A DNA stretch of 10,294 bases from JAPSGM01 sp036556985 (GTDB lineage Bacteria > Chloroflexota > Limnocylindria > QHBO01). The notes beneath the pieces were generated by a model, which saw nothing but the letters and a program-made list of their open reading frames with translations, ran no database searches and was not told where the DNA came from. The stretch is from contig DATBIK010000046.1 in NCBI GenBank assembly GCA_036556985.1, positions 1-10,294 of the forward strand, written 5' to 3'. Made by a program: the position numbers and the translations under genes. Of this stretch, positions 1 through 5,507 are shown piece after piece; the stretch's first letter is position 1; each line of letters opens with the position of its first letter.

Positions 1-141
1 CCGATGTGGATCCTCGGCGCGATCCGGCGCCCGACCGAGCTGCCGGTCGTGAACGTCGTCGCCTTCCTCCTGCTCCTCGTGTCCATTGTCCCGGTGTACC
101 TTGCGCAGCGAATCGCCGGCGACTCCGGGCGGGTGCGATGA
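1..141 (+). CDS. ABC transporter permease, C-terminal end (PotC-like), partial
   Basis: This is the 3' end of a gene that begins before the window. Frame 1 reads 46 residues and then TGA at 139-141. The visible peptide starts PMWILGAIRRPTELPVVN and continues into a hydrophobic helix (about residues 20-36) and a short basic tail ending GRVR. An LPMWI(L/F)GAIRR-type sequence before a last transmembrane helix resembles the end of spermidine/putrescine-type (PotC) inner-membrane permeases, which pass polyamines or similar small solutes from a periplasmic binding protein through the membrane. The TGA overlaps the ATG of the next gene (ATGA at 138-141), so the cupin gene is probably the last gene of the same transporter operon. 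Only the tail is visible, so the family call is moderate and the substrate is unknown. Confidence 0.6.
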   Translation, partial: PMWILGAIRRPTELPVVNVVAFLLLLVSIVPVYLAQRIAGDSGRVR

Positions 142-461
142 ACGAGCTCCCTGCCCCCCTCGAACCGCTGCCCTGGGACCGCGACGACGCGCCGAACGCG
201 GCCACCGTCGCCGAGCGGCTGCGGGACGCCGGGGTGGAGCCATCGGCCTGGTCGAACGGCCCGAACGACCGATATGCGGTTCACGACCACCCGTACACGA
301 AGCTGCTCATGTGCGCGGCAGGCTCGATCACCTTCCACGTCGGTCCCGACGCGACCCCCGTCACGCTCGGGCCAGGCGACGGGTTCGTCCTGCCCCCCGG
401 GACGTCGCACGCCGCCGTCGTGGGGACGGAGGGCTGCACGTGCCTGGAGGGCCACCGCTAG
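138..461 (+). CDS. Small single-domain cupin protein
   Basis: This gene encodes 107 residues. The start is the ATG at 138 that overlaps the permease stop; a weak GGGCGGG lies just upstream. A cupin fold is indicated by motif 1 around VHDHPYTK (H49, H51) followed by GSITFHV, and by motif 2 GDGFVLPPGTSH (residues 80-91, H91). The usual motif-1 glutamate, four residues after the second His, is K55 here, so at most three His ligands remain for a metal. No signal peptide or membrane helix is seen, so it is probably cytoplasmic. Proteins of this size bind small ligands or metals; whether this one is an enzyme or a sensor cannot be told. The overlap with the permease suggests a role linked to the transported compound (inference). 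Confidence 0.85.
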   Translation: MNELPAPLEPLPWDRDDAPNAATVAERLRDAGVEPSAWSNGPNDRYAVHDHPYTKLLMCAAGSITFHVGPDATPVTLGPGDGFVLPPGTSHAAVVGTEGCTCLEGHR

Positions 462-473
462 TACCATCGGCCC

Positions 474-503
474 TTGGCGCACTTCATCGGGTGCACCTAT
501 GCT
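474..503 (+). promoter_or_regulatory. Likely promoter of the DUF3352 gene
   Basis: TTGGCG at 474-479 and TATGCT at 498-503 are separated by 18 nt, matching 4 of 6 bases each of the housekeeping -35 and -10 consensus. Transcription would start near 510, giving a leader of about 57 nt that contains a strong ribosome binding site. A small hairpin (CTGCC/GGCAG, 502-514) lies at the predicted transcript start. This placement argues against the in-frame TTG at 474 as the start codon. There is no experimental support. Confidence 0.45.
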
Positions 504-551
504 GCCCGCGGCAGACCACCCGAGCCCGCCGGTTACGGCTGCCCGAACAAC

Positions 552-558
552 GGAGGGG
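552..558 (+). promoter_or_regulatory. Ribosome binding site that fixes the GTG start at 567
   Basis: GGAGGGG at 552-558 lies 8 nt before GTG 567. It is the only strong Shine-Dalgarno sequence in front of this reading frame, and it decides between GTG 567 and the upstream in-frame TTG at 474. Confidence 0.75.
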
Positions 559-566
559 AACCCCGA

Positions 567-2309
567 GTGATCGTCGAGCAGGTCCACCACGAGCCGCCGC
601 AGCAGTCCGCCGTCGGACGCGCTCGCCTTCTCATCATCGGCGCGGTGGCCGTCCTCGCCGCCGGCGTGGGGATCGTGCTCGGAAGCGCGCTCGTCGGCGG
701 GGGAGCCGCCGGGCTCGCCCCGGCCGCGGCATATGCGCCGGCCGACGCGGTCATGTACGCCGAGGCACGTCTCGACCTGCCCGGCAGCCAGCGCGCCAAC
801 CTTCGCGGCCTGCTCGAGCGATTCCCGGCGGCCGATGCCGATGCCATCCTGACCGATGCCCTGGCCGGCACGCTCGACGCGGCGCTCGCCGACACGGGCG
901 CCCCATTCGACTACTCGACCGACGTCGCGCCCTGGTTCGACGGCACGCTGGCGATGGTCCTCCTCGACTACCCGATGAACATGGACCCGACCCAGATGCG
1001 GCTGCCGTCGGTGGTCGGGTTGTTCGGCGTCCGCGACGCCGCCGCGGCCGTGGCCCTGGCGGACGATCTGCGCAGCGAGCTCGAGGCGGAGGGCAGCACC
1101 TTCACCTCTTCCGAGCATGACGGAGTCACGATCTGGACGCTCGAGGTCGACGACGCTTCCGCTTTCGGCATGCCGATGCAGGGCACCGGCTTCGCCTACG
1201 CGGTGACCGACGACCAGCTGCTCCTTGGGAACGGCGCTGATCCCGTGCGCGCCGCGCTCGAGGCGCGCGGCGGGTCCGGCCTCACCGATGCCGGCGAGAT
1301 CGGCGGCCTGCTGGGCGCCCTACCGACTGAGCGAAGCGGCACGATGGTCATGAACAGCCAGGCCATGCTCGCCGAGATGCGCGCCGAGCTCGACGCCGTC
1401 CAGCCCGGACTGGCCGAGGCCCTCGGCGCCTACCTCGACTCGGTGCCGCCCTACAGCGTGGCCTCGCTGGCCTTCGGCGCCGATGCCTTCCTGGTCGACG
1501 CCGTGGCGGCGCGGCCGACGGGCCCGCTTCAGCCGCAGAATGCCGACCGCACTTTCGCGGAACGGCTGCCCGCCGAGACCCTCTTCTACGCCGATGGCTC
1601 CGGCCTGGGCGCCGCCCTCGAGCAGGTGATCATCACCGGCAAGTCCAGCGCCGCGCTCATGCCGGACGGCGACCAGGCGCTGGCCGAGCTCGAGAACGTC
1701 GAGGCGGCGATCGGCGCCGACCTCGAGGAATTCGTATCCTGGATCGGCGACGGTGGGATGGCCGCCGGCTGGGACGGCGAGGCACCCTGGTTCGGCGTCG
1801 TCCTGCGGGCCACCGACGTCGACGCCGCCAACCAGCGGCTGACCCAGATCGGCGCCCTCGCCGAGCTCGCCGCCGGGCAGGGCGACGGGGACGTGACCGT
1901 CAGTACCGACACCGTCGACGGCGTGGAGGTGACGACTGTGGCCTTCGGCGCCAGCGGCGCACCGGCCATGGGCGAGTTCTCGTTCGCCTATGCGCTCGAT
2001 GGCGACACCGCGTTGATCGGCACCGCGGGATTCGTGGAGGCGGCACTCACGCTCGATCCCGCGAGCTCGCTCGCAAGCAGCGACCGGTTCGGGGCGGCGG
2101 TCGACCGATTCGGCGGCAGCGACAACGCCGGCGTCTTCTACCTCGACCTCTCCGGGCTGGTGAACACCGTGCGCGCCGAGATGCCGCCCGAGGCGACGAG
2201 CGGGATGGATGAGGTGTGGCCGAACCTGGCGCCGCTCGACTACCTCGGCGGCGTCACGCGGGTCGAGGGCGATCGGGTCGTCTCACGCATGGCCCTCGTC
2301 CTGCGCTGA
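567..2309 (+). CDS. Membrane-anchored DUF3352 family protein
   Basis: This gene encodes 580 residues from GTG 567. Residues 1-18 are cytoplasmic, residues 19-44 form one hydrophobic helix (RLLIIGAVAVLAAGVGIVLG), and the rest is an acidic extracytoplasmic domain. The sequence PADAVMYAEARLDLPGSQ (58-75) is typical of the start of DUF3352, a family of unknown function. The exported part appears to be two diverged copies of a roughly 220-250 residue unit. Copy 1 begins PADAVMYAE (58), has DGVTIWTLE (185-193) and FAYAVTDDQLLLG (209-221). Copy 2 begins PAETLFYADG (335), has DGVEVTTVAFG (451-461) and FAYALDGDTALIG (473-485). No catalytic motif is evident. It is probably a surface or periplasmic protein; its role is unknown. 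It has its own predicted promoter, and its 3' end overlaps the convergent HELAH gene. Confidence 0.85.
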   Translation: MIVEQVHHEPPQQSAVGRARLLIIGAVAVLAAGVGIVLGSALVGGGAAGLAPAAAYAPADAVMYAEARLDLPGSQRANLRGLLERFPAADADAILTDALAGTLDAALADTGAPFDYSTDVAPWFDGTLAMVLLDYPMNMDPTQMRLPSVVGLFGVRDAAAAVALADDLRSELEAEGSTFTSSEHDGVTIWTLEVDDASAFGMPMQGTGFAYAVTDDQLLLGNGADPVRAALEARGGSGLTDAGEIGGLLGALPTERSGTMVMNSQAMLAEMRAELDAVQPGLAEALGAYLDSVPPYSVASLAFGADAFLVDAVAARPTGPLQPQNADRTFAERLPAETLFYADGSGLGAALEQVIITGKSSAALMPDGDQALAELENVEAAIGADLEEFVSWIGDGGMAAGWDGEAPWFGVVLRATDVDAANQRLTQIGALAELAAGQGDGDVTVSTDTVDGVEVTTVAFGASGAPAMGEFSFAYALDGDTALIGTAGFVEAALTLDPASSLASSDRFGAAVDRFGGSDNAGVFYLDLSGLVNTVRAEMPPEATSGMDEVWPNLAPLDYLGGVTRVEGDRVVSRMALVLR

Positions 2310-2612
2310 GTCCTCGGCCGCCCGCGCCTCGACCTCGAAGCGGTTGCCGCGGTACCAGCCCTCCGCGCTGCGCCGCGCGCGCCACGCCTCGAGGGCGTAC
2401 AGCGGGATGAGCAGGAAGCCGTGGCGGCGCCACTGCGCGACGTGGGCCAGCTCGTGGCGCAGCTCGCGCTCGGACAGCGTGCGCCAGGCAAGGACGTGGC
2501 TGCCGAGCGTGATCGCCAGCCAGTCCCGCAGCACGAGTCGCCCGGCCGGGCGCAGCCAGGGCAAGACGTGGACTCGGTGTGACGCGCGCTTCGGCGGGCG
2601 TTGCGGCGGCAC
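2283..2612 (-). CDS. Small HExxH (HELAH) metallopeptidase-like protein
   Basis: This gene encodes 109 residues from GTG 2612, which lies 5 nt after the glycosyltransferase stop; a weak CGGGA stands 9 nt upstream of the GTG. The centre reads LRHELAHVAQW, a zinc-protease type HExxH (H53, E54, H57). A hydrophobic, Trp/Tyr-rich stretch GFLLIPLYALEAW (65-77) follows, then YRGNRFEVEARAAE (87-100), where E93 or E95 could be the third zinc ligand as in gluzincin-like folds. Family knowledge: short proteins with RHEL-H-Q and a downstream N-x-F-E-x-E-A motif occur in many bacteria as hypothetical proteins. Activity and substrate are unknown. The spacing indicates co-transcription with the glycosyltransferase and ferredoxin. 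The last 27 bp overlap the DUF3352 gene on the other strand. It is easy to miss because the reading frame is also open far upstream, antisense-style, inside the glycosyltransferase. Confidence 0.75.
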   Translation of the reverse strand: MPPQRPPKRASHRVHVLPWLRPAGRLVLRDWLAITLGSHVLAWRTLSERELRHELAHVAQWRRHGFLLIPLYALEAWRARRSAEGWYRGNRFEVEARAAEDSAQDEGHA

Positions 2613-2617
2613 GGCGC

Positions 2618-3532
2618 TCAGTCCCGCCTGACGAGCAGGTCCGGCCGCTTGCCCCAGTGGTCGAGGAAGCGGTAGAAGTTCCGGCGGCTGAGCCGCTCGC
2701 GCTCGGCCTCGGACACGTCGGACCAGCCGCGATGCTCGTGGCGCTCGAGCGGCAGCGGGTCGGTGGCGACCGCCCGCCAGCCGCGGTCGCGCATCGCGAA
2801 GGACAGGTCGAGGTCGGCGTGGCGGTACCAGCGGAAGCGATGGTCGAAGCCGCCGACCGCGGCGAGCGCCTCGCGGCGGAGCGCAAGGCAGTAGCCGAGC
2901 ACCGCGTCGACCGGTCCGGGATCGGCGTCGGCGAAATGCCGAGCGTCGGCGGACGTCACGCCCCACGGCCCGGCCAGGCCCACCGTCGGATCGCCGAAGG
3001 CCGCGACGAGCGGGCTGAGGAAGTCGCCGGTCGGCTCGACCGACCCGTCCAGCAGGACGAGGACCGCCCCGCGCGTGCGGCGCAGCCCGAGGTTGGCGGC
3101 ATCGGCCCAGCCCAGTCGGGCGCTGGTGGGCAGCCAGGTCACCGGCAGGGATCCGGCCGGCGACGACGCGTCGGACGCGTTCGCCACCACCACGAGCTCC
3201 CATGACACGGACGGGGGGTGCGCCGCCAGTCCGGCGGCAAGCCGGGCCAGGTCGTCGGGGTGGTCGTCCACGAGGGTGACCAGCGAGGCGTCGAGCGTGG
3301 CCGGCTCGTCGAGCCGCGAGGCGAGGTGCTCAGGCCTGGCGTAGCCGGTCTCCGCGTCCGGCGAGGCCGGCAGGATCGGGCGCAGCCGCGACCCGGACGG
3401 CCCGTCGACCGGCTCCCAGCCGAGCGAGCGCAATCGGTCGCGGAGCTCGTCGGCGGCTCCGAAGTCACGACGCTCGCGCGCCGCGGCCCGTTCCTCGGCG
3501 AGCTGCTGCGCCTCGGGCGGGGCGTCGCTCAC
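2618..3532 (-). CDS. Family 2 glycosyltransferase with an N-terminal CysRS-like tail domain
   Basis: This gene encodes 304 residues. GTG 3532 is chosen because it overlaps the ferredoxin stop as GTGA, implying translational coupling; an in-frame GTG at 3556 would add 8 residues. Residues 83-300 look like a GT-A fold glycosyltransferase: SLVTLVDDHPDDLARL, then WELVVVANASD (111-121), GWADAANLGLRRTRGAVLVLLDGS (141-164) and GGFDHRFRWYRHADLDLS (227-244). It therefore probably transfers a sugar from a nucleotide-sugar donor in the cytoplasm. The usual DxD is DGS (D162) and the acidic acceptor motif is HADLD, so the metal site may be atypical. Residues 9-52 (for example ARERRDFGAADELRDRL and DGPSGSRLRP) match the pattern of the C-terminal tail of cysteinyl-tRNA synthetase, which normally lies at the end of that enzyme rather than in front of a glycosyltransferase. 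No membrane helix is seen. Donor and acceptor are unknown. Confidence 0.82.
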   Translation of the reverse strand: MSDAPPEAQQLAEERAAARERRDFGAADELRDRLRSLGWEPVDGPSGSRLRPILPASPDAETGYARPEHLASRLDEPATLDASLVTLVDDHPDDLARLAAGLAAHPPSVSWELVVVANASDASSPAGSLPVTWLPTSARLGWADAANLGLRRTRGAVLVLLDGSVEPTGDFLSPLVAAFGDPTVGLAGPWGVTSADARHFADADPGPVDAVLGYCLALRREALAAVGGFDHRFRWYRHADLDLSFAMRDRGWRAVATDPLPLERHEHRGWSDVSEAERERLSRRNFYRFLDHWGKRPDLLVRRD

Positions 3533-3918
3533 GGTTCGTCGGACCCCGCCGGCCACGGCGCGGCGCGCCCGATCGGGCGGCCATCGGCGTCCCGTTCGAG
3601 CTTGTGCGCGCCCATCGTCGGGGGCCGATAGCGAAGCCGCTCGACCGGCCGCCCTTCGACGAGGTGCTTGCGCACGATCTCGTTAGCGTCGTCGGGGGTC
3701 AGCGCCGCGTACCAGACCTCGTCGGGGTAGACGACGGCCATCGGTCCGTTCCCGCATTGGCTGAAGCAGCCTGCATGGTTGATGCGGACCCGGTCGGAGA
3801 GCCCGGCCGCCTTGACCGCGTCCTTCAGCGCGGACCGGACGCCGATGCCGTCGCCGTCGATCCGCGGGCACCACTCACCGCTCGTGCAGACGAAGACATG
3901 GCGCTCGTAGACGGACAT
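3529..3918 (-). CDS. Thioredoxin-like [2Fe-2S] ferredoxin
   Basis: This gene encodes 129 residues from ATG 3918. The homologous region begins at once (MSVYERHVFVCTSGEWCP), which favours this ATG over longer in-frame starts further upstream. Four cysteines, C11 and C17 near the N terminus and C51 and C55 in NHAGCFSQCGNGP, match the cluster ligands of the thioredoxin-fold ferredoxins related to Complex I subunit NuoE. PMAVVYPDEVWYAALTPDD and HLVEGRPVERL are also typical of this family. It should be a small cytoplasmic electron carrier. The first cysteine pair is closer (x5) than in the Aquifex-type members. The tail after residue 100 is polar and poorly conserved. GGAGGG at 3935-3940 is 16 nt from the ATG, which is rather far. 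A possible promoter is TTGAGG (3972-3977) with TACTTT (3948-3953), spacing 18, both weak. First gene of the three-gene operon. Confidence 0.88.
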   Translation of the reverse strand: MSVYERHVFVCTSGEWCPRIDGDGIGVRSALKDAVKAAGLSDRVRINHAGCFSQCGNGPMAVVYPDEVWYAALTPDDANEIVRKHLVEGRPVERLRYRPPTMGAHKLERDADGRPIGRAAPWPAGSDEP

Positions 3919-4051
3919 GGCGCGGAACGTACTGCCCTCCAAAACCGAAAGTACCGGGCGGCCGGAACCCACCTCAACCTTACTATCCGGCCACGAGCCA
4001 CGCCGTCCGCACCCAAGCCCCCATGGCGTGGCATCAGTGGACTTATGTGGT

Positions 4052-4057
4052 GGAGGA
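4052..4057 (+). promoter_or_regulatory. Ribosome binding site that fixes ATG 4068
   Basis: GGAGGA at 4052-4057 lies 10 nt before ATG 4068 (a second ATG follows at 4071). It lies inside the longer frame that opens at ATG 4023, which itself has no Shine-Dalgarno sequence, so the shorter protein is preferred. Confidence 0.65.
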
Positions 4058-4067
4058 TCGCCCACCG

Positions 4068-4253
4068 ATGATGACGAACGAGGTAGGGAAGCTGCTCACG
4101 GCCTCCGAGGTCGCCGAGATGCTGCACCTGCACGTCAACACGGTCAAGCGACTCGGCGACCGCGGTGAGCTGCCCTTCTTCCGGGTGACGAGCCGGGGCG
4201 ATCGACGCTTCCGTTACGACGACGTGCTGGAGTTCCTCCGCCGCGAGAAGTAG
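4068..4253 (+). CDS. Small helix-turn-helix DNA-binding protein (excisionase/BldC-like)
   Basis: This gene encodes 61 residues and almost the whole protein is one winged helix of the MerR/excisionase type (HTH_17). LLTASEVAEMLHLHVNTVKRLGDRGELP covers helix-turn-helix residues 9-36, the wing is FFRVTSRGDRRFRY (37-50), and DDVLEFLRREK closes it. The size and lack of an effector domain resemble BldC of actinobacteria, which binds DNA as cooperative head-to-tail oligomers, and also phage excisionases. No integrase or attachment site is nearby, so a chromosomal regulator is more likely than a phage excisionase (inference). It is divergent from the ferredoxin operon across 149 nt and could regulate it, but I see no clear operator repeat there. 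A strong hairpin follows 24 nt after the stop. Confidence 0.85.
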   Translation: MMTNEVGKLLTASEVAEMLHLHVNTVKRLGDRGELPFFRVTSRGDRRFRYDDVLEFLRREK

Positions 4254-4277
4254 CCCGAATTCAACCAGGGGGACTGG

Positions 4278-4320
4278 ACGACCGACCGCCGGGGTGCCAA
4301 CCCTCCCGGCGGTCGGTCGT
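4278..4320 (+). terminator. Strong 16-bp hairpin after the HTH gene
   Basis: ACGACCGACCGCCGGG at 4278-4293 pairs perfectly with CCCGGCGGTCGGTCGT at 4305-4320, leaving an 11-nt loop. The tail GTGTGTCTGG is not a clean T-run, so it would be an imperfect intrinsic terminator, but the stem is very stable. It ends 8 nt before the extended -10 element of the rhomboid gene and so insulates the two units. A role as a regulator-binding palindrome is an alternative. Confidence 0.6.
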
Positions 4321-4325
4321 GTGTC

Positions 4326-4334
4326 TGGGATAAT
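4326..4334 (+). promoter_or_regulatory. Extended -10 promoter of the rhomboid gene, leaderless
   Basis: TGGGATAAT at 4326-4334 is an extended -10 element (TGn plus GATAAT, 5 of 6 bases). Only 10 nt separate it from ATG 4345, so transcription should begin about at the start codon. No Shine-Dalgarno sequence precedes the ATG. No good -35 is visible at the expected distance; that position falls inside the hairpin stem at 4305-4320. Confidence 0.6.
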
Positions 4335-4344
4335 CCGCGGGCCG

Positions 4345-5499
4345 ATGTCCGATGAACCCCGACTCCGCCTGCAGGAGGGCCAGCGCCTCCTCGACGAGGG
4401 CAGCCTCGACCAGGCGATCACCATCCTCGGCCCGCTGACCGGGCACCCGCAGCTCGCCGGTGACGCCTGGCTGCTCATCGGCACGGCGCGCTATCGGCTC
4501 GACGACGAGGAGGGCGCGCTCGTGGCCTGGCAGCAGGCCGCCGCGTCGAACGGGCCCTCGGCCTGGCTCGGCTGGCGGTCGGCGGCCGAGCAGCACGTTC
4601 GCAACGGCGATCTCGAGGAGGCGATCGACGCCTACCGCGAGGCCGACCGCCGGGCGCCGGCCCAGGAACGTGGCGCGATCGCGAACCGCATTGCCTGGCT
4701 CCTCAAGGAGACCGGCCACGACTTCGCCGCGCGTCGCCAGTTCAACCGGGCCCGCGGTGCCTATGCCACCTTCCCGGCCTACGTCACCTGGGCGCTGGTG
4801 GCCGCGAACGTGATCGTCTTCCTGGCCGACGGGCTCCTCAGCCAGTTCACGACCTTCGACCTGATGAGCTTCGGCGGGCCGCTCGTCGAGGCGGGCGCTG
4901 TGTTCGGTCCGGCCGTGGCCGACGGGGAGTGGTGGCGCCTCATCACGAGCGCCTTCCTCCACCTCGGCCTGCTGCACCTGGCTTTCAACATGTACGCGCT
5001 GTGGCTGTTCGGGCCGATCATGGAGCAGCTCTACGGCCACGTGGAGTTCGCCGTCATCTACGTCCTGTGCGCGCTCGGTGGCAGCGTGCTCACCATCCTC
5101 CTCCAGCCGGAATCGGCGGCCGCCGGCGCCTCGGGCGCGATCTTCGGCCTGTTCGGCCTGGCGTTTGTCGTGTCGCGGCGACGGCATCTCATCCTCGGGC
5201 CGCAGGCGCGGGCGATCATCTCGCAGGTCGGCACGCTCCTCGTCCTCAACCTGTTCATCACCTTCATCGCCGCGGACCGGATCAGCTGGACGGGCCACGT
5301 CGGCGGTCTGCTCGTCGGCGCGCTGCTCGGCCTGCTCCTCGCCCCCCGCCACGCGCCCACCATGGGCGGCATGTGGCGCGGCGCGGACGGAACGCCGCTG
5401 GCGGCCAGCGCCGATGGTGCGCTCCGGGCAGTTGCCTACGCCGCCGTGGCGGCGAGCCTGGCGGCGGGCACCTGGCTGGCCGTGGCCCAGATCGGCTGA
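4345..5499 (+). CDS. Rhomboid-family intramembrane serine protease with N-terminal TPR region
   Basis: This gene encodes 384 residues. Residues 1-140 are soluble with tetratricopeptide-like helix pairs (LQEGQRLLDEGSLDQAITIL, AWLLIGTARYRLDDEEGALVAW, EQHVRNGDLEEAIDAYREADRR). Residues 145-384 form the membrane part. Rhomboid hallmarks are EWWRLITSAFLH (195-206), HLAFNM (211-216, N215 oxyanion), GASGAIFG (261-268, nucleophile S263) and TGHVGGLLVG (316-325, catalytic H318). All active-site residues are present, so it should cleave transmembrane substrates within the bilayer. About six to seven helices are predicted, with a last helix near 362-381. ATG 4345 is chosen over the in-frame GTG 4294, which lies in the terminator loop. 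The transcript is probably leaderless. The hydrolase gene follows after 8 nt, so the two are probably co-transcribed. The TPR region may recruit a partner or substrate (inference). Confidence 0.92.
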   Translation: MSDEPRLRLQEGQRLLDEGSLDQAITILGPLTGHPQLAGDAWLLIGTARYRLDDEEGALVAWQQAAASNGPSAWLGWRSAAEQHVRNGDLEEAIDAYREADRRAPAQERGAIANRIAWLLKETGHDFAARRQFNRARGAYATFPAYVTWALVAANVIVFLADGLLSQFTTFDLMSFGGPLVEAGAVFGPAVADGEWWRLITSAFLHLGLLHLAFNMYALWLFGPIMEQLYGHVEFAVIYVLCALGGSVLTILLQPESAAAGASGAIFGLFGLAFVVSRRRHLILGPQARAIISQVGTLLVLNLFITFIAADRISWTGHVGGLLVGALLGLLLAPRHAPTMGGMWRGADGTPLAASADGALRAVAYAAVAASLAAGTWLAVAQIG

Positions 5500-5507
5500 G
5501 CGACGCC

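Noticed and set aside
474..566. TTG 474 as the start of the DUF3352 protein
   Set aside because: No ribosome binding site precedes it and it coincides with the predicted -35 element; GTG 567 has an ideal GGAGGGG.
86..1120. 344-codon plus-strand frame over the cupin and DUF3352 genes
   Set aside because: Extremely Arg/Pro-rich and conflicts with two better-supported genes.
3533..3556. GTG 3556 as the glycosyltransferase start
   Set aside because: Possible, but GTG 3532 forms the GTGA overlap typical of coupled translation and the extra 8 residues show no family similarity.
4068..4253. Phage or integrative-element excisionase
   Set aside because: The fold fits, but there is no integrase, attachment repeat, tRNA gene or other phage gene in the window, so a chromosomal BldC-like regulator is the simpler reading.
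4294..4344. GTG 4294 as the rhomboid start
   Set aside because: It lies in the loop of the hairpin and upstream of the -10 element, so it would not be on the predicted transcript.
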